DNA of 64,000 nucleotides, taken from NCBI GenBank assembly GCA_007922305.1, contig ML677335.1, positions 36,381,545-36,445,544 of the forward strand, read 5' to 3'. A program made the position numbers and the translations under genes. The notes beneath the pieces are model-generated. The model saw only the letters and a list, made by a program, of their open reading frames with translations. It ran no database searches and had not been told where the DNA came from. Shown here piece by piece: positions 46,901 to 58,141 of the stretch (position 1 is the stretch's first letter; every line of letters begins with the position of its first letter). This DNA comes from Dermatemys mawii (Eukaryota > Chordata > Testudines > Dermatemydidae).

Positions 46901-47637
46901 TTACCCAGGAAACAAACAGTATGAACAAGATCTGGTAGCCTCATAGAAATAAGGAAAGTGGCCCAAAAGCATCATGAATGTGATCCCACCTCTGTGACCA
47001 TAACAAAGAAGATACACAGTCCCATCACGGCTACAGAAATACAAAGGTCACTGCCAGGAAAAGGACACTCAAATATGCAGCTGTTGTTGCAACTCAGAGT
47101 ATGCACAGCTTTGGTTCCTGCTGTGGAAACCATGTGGAGCAGCCCTGCAACATTCTAGAGAGGCCAGAAAAATAGGGTGTAATTTGCATCTACTCTCTCC
47201 TACCGCTGGCCACAGGTTTTCCTGCAGGCAATTCTGCAAAATACAGGCGAGAAATTGCCCATGGTTTGTAAAAATGTAGTTAATTGATTCAGACAGGAAG
47301 TCAGCATGAAAATAAAAATCAATCTGTGTATTTGCACCAAACTCTAAATATGCCTGTCTTGAGTTCCATAAAAAAGTTAGTGAAAACTTGTTTTTTTTAG
47401 AACTTCTTTTCCAATTTTACATACCTCTAGTCCTGCTCTCAGCCCTGGATAGAAGGAGGATATGTTGAATACCAAGAAAAGCCTGTCCCTGGAAGAGTTC
47501 CAGTTCAGTTTTACAAACTCAAAGGTCTGGATGGCTATTGCCTAAAAGAAAAATCGAAAATTTTGGACAGACAACTTCTGAACCAGTTGGGATTCGTACA
47601 AGCAATATTAATTGGTTGAATCCCACTGCACTGAAAC
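43901..47637. other. mostly unique non-coding DNA
   Basis: No repeat family recognised over 3.7 kb. A 139-codon minus-strand frame (46,326-46,745) is Ser-rich, has no domain and lacks clear splice context. An AAATAAAC-type simple repeat lies near 46,853-46,872. Confidence 0.45.
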
Positions 47638-48105
47638 AGGTTTCATAGTGGCAGCTGTGTTAGTCTGTATCAGCAAAAACAATGAGGAGTCCTTGTGGCA
47701 CCTTAGAGACTAACAAATTTATTTGGGCATAAGCTTTCATGGGCTAAAAATCTACTTCATCAGATGCATGGAGTGAAAAATAGAGAAAGTAATATAAATA
47801 TTACAGCACATGAAAAGATGGGAGTTGCTTTACCAAGTTGGTTGTCAATGCCAACAAGGCTAATTCAATTAAGGTGGAAGTGGCCTATTCTCTACAGTTG
47901 ACAAGAAATGGTGAATATCAAAGGAGGAAAATTACCTTTGTAGTGTTAAGGAGGCCAATGCAATCAATCAATGTGGATGTTGCCCATTTCCAACAGTTGA
48001 CAAGAAGGTGTGAGTATCAGCAGAGGGAAAAATTACTTTTTGTAGTGACCCATCCACTCCCAGTCTTTATTCAGGCTTAATTTGATGGTGTGCAGTTTGC
48101 AAATT
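47638..48105 (-). mobile_element. Penelope-like element, 3' part
   Basis: On the minus strand this begins with a remnant coding stretch, LNKDWEWMGHYK near 48,035-48,075. That is close to LNKDCEWLTNYK in the better copy at 55,860-56,138. It then runs through two 99-base tandem copies with the core CAGTTGACAAGAA (47,893 and 47,992) and the typical tail, and ends at GTTTCATAGTGGCAGCTGTG on the plus strand. Reading frames are broken. Confidence 0.75.
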
Positions 48106-48363
48106 AAATCCAGTTGATATTCACCCCTTCTTGTCAACTGTTGAGAAGAGGCCATTTCCATCTAAATTGAATTAGCCTCATTAGCACTGACCACCCCAAC
48201 TGATAAGGCAACTCCCATCTTTCCATATGCTATAATATTAATACTCCTTTCTGTATTTTTCACTCCATGCATCTGATGAAGTGGGTTTTAGTCCATGAAA
48301 ATGTATGCCCAAATAAATTTGTTAGTCTCTAAGGTGGACAAGGACTCCTCGTTATTTTTACTG
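48106..48363 (+). mobile_element. Penelope-like element tail in opposite orientation
   Basis: TTGATATTCACCCCTTCTTG, CACTCCATGCATCTGATGAA and AAATTTGTTAGTCTCTAAGG repeat, inverted, the arm at 47,665-47,930. The terminal ~27 bases of the tail are missing here. The two arms would fold into a hairpin with ~260-base arms. Confidence 0.75.
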
Positions 48364-49419
48364 AACTAAGAGACGCTTGGTTAGATTGTGTCCTGATTTT
48401 TTAAAAGGAAGGTCTACTTGACTTCTCACAAAAATGTCACTGGGAGATTCTACATTTTGTGTGTCTTGGTGACATCAGGTCAGTTTACACAATGTTGTTT
48501 TCTCCTAAATGCCAGCTCTAGTAAACTACTTGTAGTCTGAGAGTCAAGATGTGTGAAATGGAAAAGAACTGATCGCCACCAGCAATAAATATTCTGAAGG
48601 CCAAACTAGGATTTCAGATATGATGCAACTGGGCTTTGTCTCAACTGACTGCAATAAAACTTTCTTTTTTCATTAAAGGGAGCAGACACGACACTGAACA
48701 CACACAGAAAGCAGTCATAATGGATATTTAGCTGGTGCAATTTTTAAATAGCCCCATTTCAGAGTAAATTTGGAGAGTCAGATTATTAGACTGATATTTG
48801 AACTTTAACCTGGGTGTTACACAACATTAAACACTTTAACAGAGCACCAGAAGCCCACCACCCTGACATCCCAGCATTACACTATTTTGAATGGAAAATA
48901 TATTGCAAAGATGATTCCAACAACTCACAAGATTGGGGACTCACATGCACTGGATATTAGAGGGAGTTCATAACAATAGCGATACTATGATTTCTGTTCT
49001 TAGCCACTGTTTTCACTGCCACATAGCAAAGAGTCTAAAAGACTCTTTCATAAGACTTTTTGGGGCTATGGAGCACTGTCTTATTGCATTAGGAATGGTT
49101 AGTTTACTAAATCCTACACTACGTTTAGTGAAGTCACAAATTATACGTTAATAAAAGTAATTTTAAAAAGATTTAGAAACCTCACCTCTCATTCTCACAG
49201 GCTGACACTAGCAGATGCCTTAGCCAATGCCCTTACAAATACAAAATCTTATTTTTCCAAGTATATATGGCTGTGTATGTATGAGTTCAATTCTTCCACC
49301 TTCCCCCCTTCATTTTCTTCTTGGTACACATTTACACTGGCAGTTTGAGGCCAAGAATAGAAGTAAAAGAACTAACTAATCATGGTTAAGACTGTCCAGG
49401 AGGCCCAATTTAGGCTGCT
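48364..49419. other. unique non-coding DNA
   Basis: No repeat or exon recognised. Confidence 0.4.
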
Positions 49420-49919
49420 AGGTAAGAGATTGAAGTCCAGAACCTCCATGGTAGCATTCTCTGAAATGCTTCCAGTTCTATGCACATGACCAGTTAGACA
49501 GGCAGAATTGAAGGGTCTCAATGCATGGATGAGATGATGGTGTAGGGAGGAGGGGTTTAGATTTATTAGGAACGGGGGAAACTTTTGTGAAACGGGGAAC
49601 CTATACAGGAAAGATGGGCTCCACCTAAACCAATGGAACCAGATTACTGGGATTTAAAATTAAAAAGCTCATAAAACACTTTTTTAACTAAACATTGGGG
49701 GAGAGCCAACAGATGCGGAGAAGCACGTGGTTCAGTCAGAGAAATCCCTTAGGGAAGACTCTATTAATGGAGACTGTATGTCCTGGTAAGGAGGAGAGGA
49801 TGGAAAATGATAAAATATAGGTAGAATCTGATGAGAAACAGTCAAATGAAAAAAAAAAGTCCCATTCAATTACGTCATGTAATGGAGGACAGCTAAAGAG
49901 TGACAAGTTTTTAAAGTGC

Positions 49920-50385
49920 CTATATACAAATGCTAGAAGTTTAAATAATAAGATGGGTAAACTAAAACGCCTTATATTAAATGAGAATATTGATATAATA
50001 GGCATTACAGAAACTAGGTGGAATGAGGATAATCAATGGGATACAGTAATACCAGGGGACAAAATATATCGGAAGGAAAGAATGAACAGGTTGTTCTGGT
50101 GTGGGAGTGACTCTATATTTTAAAAAAGTGTAGAATCAAATGAAGTAAAAATCTTAAATGATCTAAACTGTACCATAGAATCTCTATGAATAATAATGTC
50201 ATCCTTTAATAAGAATATATCACTAGGGATATATTACCGGCCACTAACCAGGATGTTGATAGTGGCTGTGAAATGCTCAGGGAAATGAGAGAGACTATTA
50301 AAATAAAATAAAAAAACCTTAATAATAATAATGGGGGATTTCAACTATCCCCATATTGACTGGGTACATGTCACCTCAGGACAGT
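49920..50385 (+). pseudogene. CR1 endonuclease domain (broken)
   Basis: One frame reads NARSLNNKMGKLKRLILNEN, then IDIIGITETRWNED. Further on come GIYYRP and GDFNYPHIDW after frame changes and stops. ITET-W and GDFN are hallmark motifs of the APE-type endonuclease that nicks the target in non-LTR retrotransposons. Stops after GSDSIF and elsewhere show it is dead. Confidence 0.88.
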
Positions 50386-50519
50386 GAGCAGTTAGTAGGC
50401 TTTTGGTGGGGTGGCTGTGAGTGGCCTGGTTCTGCCCACCAGAGAGTGATTTCAGGACTTGCCCCTTCTAACAGGGAAGGAGGCTGCACCTCCTTACTAC
50501 ACCCAGCTATACATATAAA

Positions 50520-50990
50520 ATTATGGGGTCTAAATTAGCTGTTCCCACTCAAGAAAAATCTTGGAATCATTGTGGATAGTTCAATGAAAACATCTACTCA
50601 ATGTGCAGTGGCAGTCAAAAACATGAATGCTGGGAATCATTAAGAAATGGATAGGTAAAACAGAAACTATATTGCCTCTATATAAATCCATAGTACACCC
50701 ACATCTTGAATACTGTGTGCAGATGTGGTGGCCCCATTTCAAAAAAGAGATACTAGAATTGAAAAAGGTTCAAAAGAGGGCAGCAAAAATGATTAGGGGT
50801 ATGGAATGGCTTCCATATGAGGAGAGATTAATAAGACTGGGACTTTTTAGCTTGGAAAAGAAATGACTAAGGGGAGATATGATAGAGGTCTATAAAATCA
50901 TGACTGCTACGGAGAAAGTAAATGAAGAGTTATTTACTCCTTCTCATAACACAAGAGCTAGGGGGACACTAAATGAATTTAACAGGGAGC
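50520..50990 (+). pseudogene. CR1 reverse transcriptase, C-terminal part (broken)
   Basis: The start resembles NLGIIVDSSMKTSTQCAVAV. After a frame change an open segment, 50,627-50,866, encodes [20 protein letters not shown], followed by [20 protein letters not shown] and [15 protein letters not shown]. This is the thumb and tail region after the CR1 polymerase core. The catalytic YADD region is missing, and a stop follows LEKK. Confidence 0.9.
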
Positions 50991-51408
50991 AGATTTAAAA
51001 CAAACAAAAAGAAGTATTTTTGCACACAGTATACAGTCAATCTGTGAAACTCTTTGCCAGAGAATGTTGTGAAGGACAAGACCATAACAGGGTTCAAAAA
51101 AGAGCTAGATAAATTCATGTAAGATAGCCATTGATGGATCTATCAGCCAGGATGGGCAGGGATGGTGTTCTACCCTCTGTTTGTCAGAAGCAGGGAATGG
51201 GCAACAGGGGATGGATCACTTGATGATTACCTCTTCTGTTCATTCCCTCCAGGGCATCTGGCATTAGGTCCTACTGGAAAACAGGATACTGGGCTAGTTG
51301 GACCTTTGGTCTGATCCATCCAGTCTGGCCACTCCTTCCAGTTACCTGTCCCAAATAGCATCAGATATGCAATACCACATGATTTTCAAACTCAGGAGGG
51401 ATGGAAAA

Positions 51409-51547
51409 TAGGGTGACTAGATGTCCTGATTTTATAGGGACAATCTCAATATTTGGTTTTTTGTTTTTTTAATATAGGCACTATTACCACCCCCGCCCCC
51501 ACACACACCCTATCACGATTTTTCACACTTTCTATCTGGTCACCCTA
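51409..51547. mobile_element. hAT-type MITE (TAGGGTGACCAGAT family), 139 bp
   Basis: TAGGGTGACTAGATGTCCTG on the left and TATCTGGTCACCCTA on the right are inverted. The flanks ATGGAAAA and CTGGATAA agree in 6 of 8 bases, a decayed target duplication. It is the sibling of 59,299-59,420 and lies about 75 bases after the CR1 end. Confidence 0.88.
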
Positions 51548-51549
51548 CT

Positions 51550-52535
51550 GGATAAGAATATGGTATTTCTAAACATAGTGAGGCTCACCTAGCTCTAGCA
51601 GCAACACATAGTGAATTGTAACATTCCCAGGTCATCAGCAGGGATATACTACCAGTGTTTTCAAATAAGACCACCCCCACACACAAAAAAATCTTTCCCA
51701 TTTAGCTTGTGATAGCAGCACAAGCAGTGGGTAGTGGGACCCTATTCATTTCTACTCCTCCATCACTCCCACTTCCCAATGGTACAAAACACTCTCTTAG
51801 TAACCACAAACTTCTATTAAGCTGTACTGGAAATTTTATTCCTTTTTCTGGAAAAATAAACATACAGAGTTTGACAGTAGAATGCAACATTCTATTTGTA
51901 TTTTGAAAGATAGGGGTGAGTAGTGTCTAGGAATATCCTTCCCTAGGAAATACCTGCCATTTGATGCAATCTGGTCTATCCCAAACGCAAAATATTTGCT
52001 CCTTGGAGGTATTTTTATGATCCCCAAGAATAAGTCACATCTCTAGAACTGATGATTTAGCAATATCCAGATGCGCAAGCAGAGATGATCCAGCAGAGGC
52101 TGGGAAATCATCCCAACCTTCACTTCCATTTGAAGGCAGAATTTTTACATCTGTACGGAGCACCCAAGAGCCCCTTCCAGCATGTCTTATGATTATGAAT
52201 GATTCCTTTTTGCCCAGTCTTCAGGTCCCAGAATCACCTCCACTAGTCTGTCACCCCATGAATGCAGAGACTCTGTACAATAGCCAAAAGGCCAGTTACA
52301 CACTGCCTTTCACACTTACACAAGACAGATCTGCAGCTACTTGGCGTACATTCCACTGACACATTGAAGCATCCAGAAGTTGCTCTGTGCATAGATTTTT
52401 TAAAAAAAAAAATAAGGGCAAAACTGGGGAGATTTTAAAATCAGAGGCTGCACCACATATTAAAAAGTAACTTTTAAACAGCACACTATATGTCTGTGCA
52501 CCAAGCAGAGTGGGGGAGAGAACATCTACATGGTA
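51550..52535. other. unique non-coding DNA
   Basis: No repeat or exon recognised upstream of the pyrimidine tract. Confidence 0.4.
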
Positions 52536-52538
52536 TAT

Positions 52539-52618
52539 TCCTGTCTCTTTCTCTCTCTCTTTTGCTTTCTCACCCTCCTGTTTCACTCTCTCTCACTCTC
52601 TCCTCAAACTCCCCCTGC
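52539..52618 (+). repeat. CT-rich tract leading into a splice acceptor
   Basis: About 80 bases of TCTCTCTC, CTTTCTC and CACTCTCTC end in CCCCCTGCAG at 52,611-52,620. It is a microsatellite that could also serve as the polypyrimidine tract of the exon that follows. Confidence 0.7.
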
Positions 52619-52633
52619 AGTAGGCTGCAGAAT

Positions 52634-52730
52634 GGGACACGCTTGTTCCAAAGCCAGCCGGCAGCTGTCACACAGCAGAGGCAGCAAGCAGCCTGTGCAA
52701 AGAGTGAGCCTACTCCGTCATTTAGGATGA
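52634..52730 (+). CDS. short upstream ORF (32 codons), overlaps the next start
   Basis: The ATG context is AGAATGG, with A at -3 and G at +4. The product starts MGHACSKASRQ, which has Gly2 and Cys5 as in N-myristoylated and palmitoylated proteins. It ends at TGA, 52,728-52,730, overlapping the ATG at 52,727 as ATGA. It may be an upstream ORF that tunes translation of the second frame, or chance. Confidence 0.28.
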
Positions 52731-52811
52731 CTCACTGGGATCTGGCATTAATTTCTCTTTTTCTGGTAGTGGACAGAGAACAACCAAAAAGCTACAGTGG
52801 ATCTGATCAAG
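52727..52811 (+). CDS. putative N-terminal coding segment, signal-peptide-like
   Basis: ATG at 52,727 has A at -3. The 28 codons before the donor read MTHWDLALISLFLVVD and REQPKSYSGSDQ. Residues 4-15 are hydrophobic and followed by a charged, polar segment, as at a secretory signal sequence, although no basic residue precedes the hydrophobic core. The donor would leave the frame in phase 1. I do not recognise the protein. The assignment fails if no downstream exon continues the frame. Confidence 0.33.
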
Positions 52812-53356
52812 GTAAGAGATTAACATGTTTTATTATATTATACCACTGTCTTTGAAGAGATGCCAAGCTCTGTATAGAGGCTGGCACTGGAGCTAATTCA
52901 GTGGGTGTTTTAACACCTGGCAGTACATGCCACCAGTGTGCCTTCCTGGTGTTAACCCTGAGTATGCCATTCTAAGCATCCACTGAATAGAAAGCAGGCG
53001 AAAATACAGCATTTAAAGTGTGTTTTCCTCCTTAATGCAACTTTTATGATACCACCACCACCACCTGCCCCAGTGCATATGAGAAGCATCTCAATGTTTC
53101 TAAATGATCATGCATGCTTTTGTACTTGACTTCTGGGAATACATTGTGTTAGGATTCTCTCATGGACTCCTTGCAGATTCATCCACACAGCATTTGTTTC
53201 ATCACTTTAATGAGTTGAAATTCCATAGTCTCCCTGGCATGTTTTCCCCAGAAAGTCTTCTGAATGCAAACAGACTATTTCATTTTTTTAGTCATTTTTA
53301 AAACTCTAGTACTTACTAAAACCACCAGAACAAGTCTATTGAGCACTGTACTCTGA
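52812..53356. other. putative intron / unique DNA
   Basis: No repeat recognised. Confidence 0.35.
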
Positions 53357-53409
53357 GTGTGTGCGCACATGTATGTGCACGTGTATGCATGCACATGTGC
53401 ATACATACA
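53357..53409. repeat. alternating purine-pyrimidine tract
   Basis: GTGTGTGCGCACATGTATGT, GCACGTGTATGCATGCACAT and GTGCATACATAC alternate almost perfectly. This kind of sequence can adopt Z-DNA under negative supercoiling. Confidence 0.7.
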
Positions 53410-55739
53410 AATTTTGTCAATATATTTGTTTGCTGTTGATCAAAAAATACAGCATGCAGGACAGCTTTACTTGTTTGGTTTTGGCTAGGACAAAATCCTT
53501 CCCACCCCACCCCTAGATTCTTAAATTTCCAGAGAAATTCCGTTCTTCCATTTTCTGAGGAGGCATGCAATTTTAAACAGCATGATTTATGCTGCTCATA
53601 CTTTTAAATTTTTGCTCTCTAATTGAAGCTTTCATCTAGCCTGTGTAGCCTTATACTCCAGCAAGCCAAATGCCCCATTTACCAACCTGGTTACTTCTAA
53701 AAGGTGGCACCATTAAATTAATCCTGCATTATGCTTCTTTCATGTTATAAACAGAACAGCAGACTAGCTGGTATCACAACGCAGAAGCCCATACTCTTAC
53801 CCATGGATCTTTTATGGGTTAACTGTACTGAAGACACTTCTTTTGCACTATTTCTCTTACCAGTTCTGTGGAATGTCTTCTTGCAATTGTAATGGGAGGT
53901 ACCCTTATTTATCACCCATTAAAAGGTGTTATATATAGCACTGTCTCTTATACTCTATTTAGTCAGACCTGCTAGGATTTGACTTACCTAAGGTTTTCTT
54001 TTAAAAAAGCATTTAAAATAAGAGAACTTCCCTGCAATTGTTAATATGAAAGAGTCTCTGTACAGACATGACCACAGGTCCTACATTGGTCACATCTAAG
54101 GTGCTGACAAAACGGCAGTTAATGCTGAATACCGTACAACATTTGGGTAGCCAGAAAGACCTATGCGTTCTTGACATAGTGTAGATATTTTTGGAATCAA
54201 CTCTTGCTTTCTCCACTAGGGAAAAGATGTTAATAGACCCTTTTGTACGTACTGCCATGCCACACAAACATTTACACCAGTACAAAGCAATCTCAAAATT
54301 AATTGTGATGTAAATGTCCTTTTGTACCGATCTTCAAGAACAGGCAAAACAAAAAAAAGATATTTCATATTTCAGCAGGGATTATACCATATCTTCTACT
54401 GGAATCAGATTTTCTTGTAAAATGTTTAATGTGTATCAAAACCATACCTTAAGGCAATTCTTTATCACTTGAGGGGCTTAAATTCATAAATGCTATTTCA
54501 CCTTTCTTAATTCAAAGGGGCCATAAAAGAAAATCCAAGATACAGTTTGGTTGATAGATCACCATGATGCTGCTTTTCAAGACTTAATACTCATGCTGTT
54601 TAATGATAAATTAGTAGTTATTTATTGCACACAAAATCAATCACTTTCTACAGCGGCATAAACCGTGGACTCCGGGGACTGAAGAACTATGTTTGACCAT
54701 GTCTGGCTAATGTCTAGAATAAAAATTATATTATTCGTAATTCCCCCATTCCCTCCAAGAGGCATCAGTATATGATCAGTTTTTAATCAGCATGGCTTCT
54801 TTTGGCTGGGAATTTAGTCTGTTTAAATGTAGACAATCCAGTGAGATAACACTTATTTGTAACTTGGCAACAAGAGGGAAAAAAAATCAAATTACATCAA
54901 TCATGCATGCAAACCTTGTATTGTGCTGTCCCATCCCCAGTGAATTAAACCTTCATAAAGCTGATATTCTAGACTTGTGAACCAGTAGGTTTAATATAAT
55001 TAACTAGTCTAGACAGTTGTTCTAATTACAGAAGTCATACTTCAGGAAGCCAACTCAGTACATGTGCAAGGAGCTGCCTTTAGAACAGAACAGAGTGCTT
55101 TTATTTGGAAGCTTCATTCTTGCAACATGCATTATGGAAAAAAGATGTGCCACTGGTGTAACCCAAATTCTGAGACTTGTTATCTAATGGGAGGTTGTCT
55201 GCTTTTGTTCTCGGACACTTCACATCTGGCATTGTTCCATTTTTAGGAAGAATGAGTGTTCACTTTAAATGCAATTTAGCTCCATTCTGTTTATTGGCCA
55301 TTCGTGTATATTATTTGCTGGTGGGAGCTGGAAGGACAGTAAGTTACAGTAGAACAAGGTTAAAATAAGTTGCATTGCTCTGTAAAGAAATGCTATCATC
55401 ATGGCATCCTGTGTCTCTGTGGTATTTCTTGAGTGCCCATCACCTTTGTACATAAGTATTAGGGATGGTCGAAACTGCCATGTTTGGATTTCAATGGAAA
55501 CTTCCGTTAATTGAGAGTTTGTTCAGATCTGGAGTTCTGGTTCAGCCAGTTGCAAAAGACAGACTATAGAAAAGTAGGATTCTCAATCCAAAGTTTGGAG
55601 CACTTGGAGCCAGAGTTTTGCTGTGGAACCATTTCTGATAGGAGCTTGGGGAGCCAGCCATTAACTCCTGTTCGATGTTACTTTTGGCTGTGCCACCTCT
55701 GGAAGGAAGGGTTTCTAGAGTTCTACTGTTATTACACTG
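53410..55739. other. unique non-coding DNA
   Basis: AT-rich, with no repeat or exon recognised over 2.3 kb. Confidence 0.45.
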
Positions 55740-56190
55740 TATAGACTAACAGATGTTTTGGAGCATAAGCTTTTGTGGACAAAGACCCATTTCATCAGAT
55801 GAACGTTGTGGAAATCTGCAGAGGCAAGAATCAGGCTAGAGATAACAAGGTAAATTCAATCAGGGAGGATGAGGCCCACTACCAGATTTGGAGGTGTGAA
55901 CACCAAGAGAGGAGAAACTGCTTTTGTAGTTGGTGAGCCATTCACAGTCTTTGTTTAATCCTGAGCTGATGGTGTCAAATTTGCAGATGAACTGCAGCTC
56001 AGCAGTTTCTCTTTGAAGTCTGGTCTTGAAGTTTTTTTGCTGCAGGATGGCTGCCTTTAAATCTGCTATTGTGTGTCCAGGGAGATTGAAATCTTCAGCT
56101 ATCCCTCTGATACTGTTATTACAGACAGTGTCAGACTCTCAGCATTTCTGAAGTGGCTGCATCCTATCTGGAGGTTGTGCTATCCAAAGG
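55740..56190 (-). mobile_element. Penelope-like element, C-terminal region and 3' tail
   Basis: The sense strand is minus: a coding end at 55,860-56,138 followed by the family tail. On the plus strand the tail reads AGACTAACAGATGTTTTGGA and CATTTCATCAGATGAACG. The upstream part of the element is missing beyond ~56,190. Confidence 0.75.
55860..56138 (-). pseudogene. PLE C-terminal (GIY-YIG-associated) reading frame, open over 92 codons
   Basis: After an in-frame TGA at 56,139-56,141 the frame stays open to its own TGA at 55,860-55,862. It reads EDFNLPGHTIADLKAAILQQ, KNFKTRLQRETAELQFICKF and DTISSGLNKDCEWLTNYKSS. This is the stretch that follows the GIY-YIG nuclease motifs in reptile Penelope-like elements: H-NLPGH, then ILQQ-NF, then E--LI-KF-T. 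The GIY-YIG residues themselves lie upstream and are not present. It has no start codon and is a fragment, though well preserved. Confidence 0.65.
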
Positions 56191-57635
56191 ACAGTAATAT
56201 ATGGGAAGATGGCATAAAAATAACATCCCATATTGGTGACAGGTAGCAAACTACTTTAACTGCCCAAGAGCCACTAAACTAAATGCAACTCAAAACCAGA
56301 TCAAATTTCACCTAGTTTGTGATTTAGTTATCAATGTGAAACCTTGGCCTAGTTTTCCAGAAGTTTTGTCAAAGTTTTTAATCTGTGTGGAGGTAGATTT
56401 ATGGTAGAGATCTATTTCAGAAATTGTGAAGATTTCACAAAATTGCAACCCAAACCCCTAATAAAATCAGCTACTTTGCTCAAATTTGCCCTTCAAGTTT
56501 TGGATTTATGTGAATCCAAAACATCAATTCAAATATCAGGGGCTACAAATAAGCAAAACCCCTAAGTTTTGCACATCTGATCTCTCCAGAGCACTAGGTG
56601 ACACCTGTATGGAAGAGCTCTACTTCACTGCAGCTACTCTCCTGCACATTAGTTTGCTTAGAATAAGGGACAAATACCATTCCTCCATTCTGCATCACAT
56701 TTGTATTCCTTCTTTCACATTTTATTTAATCAAATTATGAACAAATCACAGATTCAAGTGACTACTTATGGAAATGAAACTCAAGCAGCATTAGGAAGTG
56801 CTATGCACTGAACATGGTCAATACCATTGCCATCTTATTGTACGGTACTTCATACAAGAACTGAATGATACCAACAAGTAGAATTCAGTTCACTTGTGCC
56901 ATTATGAGGCATTTGTAACTAAGACGAGTTGTACATAGACATTCCTTTTGAAGAAAAAAGGGTTAGAGTTAGGGTCACATCTTGCCTATTTTACCTACCT
57001 GTGTGATTATTCCAGGGCAGGAATTAGTTCTGGAACATCCTTAAACAATATTTAGTCCCCACCAAAGATAAAATCTAACCTCAGACTAGACCATTTCATA
57101 GGAATGAAAGTCATGTATCATCATCACCATCATGCAAAATGCCAATACAATACTTATGATTAAATGATAAACATAGCTTGCTTTGATGAGAGCGATCTCT
57201 TTTCAGATGGGTACAAGTTTGACTAAAGCAATCTTTAGGTTCAAATGCATTTGAAATTAGGGATGAGAGATCCTGTTTGGATTAAATAAGAGCTGATTTG
57301 CACCTTCACCCCAAACTGAACAGCTATATATTATTAAAGCTGACAGGTTTCATAAAAAGTTGGGTTAAGCTTAGGTACTCAGCACTTTCAAAATCATGCT
57401 CAAGACATGTACAGAATTTCACTTAAGAAAACCCATTCTCACAAATTCTCCAGCCCGCTTCTTTAGAGTCAAGCACATTTGGGTAAGCTTCAAGTAAACA
57501 TTCACAATTTCAGGATTTATCTTAACCTCTGAACATTTAATTCATCCTTCACTACTTCATTCCATTTCTTCTGATAGCATTTTAATTCTGCATTATGCAT
57601 CAGTATATAAAATGATGTTACATATAATGGGGATT
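56191..57635. other. unique non-coding DNA
   Basis: No repeat or exon recognised. Confidence 0.4.
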
Positions 57636-58141
57636 AGAGCTGTCAAGCAATTAAAAAAAATAATCGCGATTAATAGCAGAATTAAAAAATAATCGCAATT
57701 AATTGCACTGTTAAAAAATAATAGAATACCATCGATTTAAATATTTTTGGATGTTTTCTACTTTTTTAAATATATTGATTTCAATTACAGTACAGAACAC
57801 AAAATGTATAGTGCTCACTTTACATTTATTTTTGATTACAAATATTTGTACTGTAAAAAAACAAAGTATTTTTCAATTTACCTCATACGTGCAGTACCAT
57901 CTCTTTATCATAAAAGTTGAATTTATACAAAAATTATTATGTACAAAAAATAACTGCATTGAAAAATAAAACAATGTACAACTCTAGAGCCTACAAGTCC
58001 ACTCAGACAATCAAATTTGGTCACTATTTACAGAAGATAATGCTTCCCACTTCTTGTTTGCAATGTCACCTGAAAATGAGAACAGGCATTCACATGGCAC
58101 TGTTGTAGCCGGGGTCGCAAGATATTTGCATGCTAGATGTG

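Larger units (their letters stand above)
49420..51335 (+). mobile_element. CR1 LINE, internally deleted
   Basis: This is a long but broken sense CR1. It has an upstream part (GATGGGCTCCACCTAAACCA), an endonuclease region at 49,920-50,385, the end of the reverse-transcriptase region at 50,520-50,990, and a full 3' end closing with TGGGCTAGTTGGACCTTTGG near 51,310. About 110 bases at ~50,390-50,505 fit neither side and mark the deletion junction. The reverse-transcriptase core is absent, so it cannot move by itself. Confidence 0.9.
52621..52811 (+). other. candidate exon with acceptor and donor
   Basis: A strong acceptor (pyrimidine tract plus CTGCAG) precedes 52,621. A near-consensus donor, AAG|GTAAGAG, follows 52,811. 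The block has higher GC content than its flanks and no repeat signature. It contains two ATG codons in good context, described in the next two entries. It could be a 5' exon of an unidentified plus-strand gene that continues beyond the donor. A first exon starting inside the block is also possible. Confidence 0.4.
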
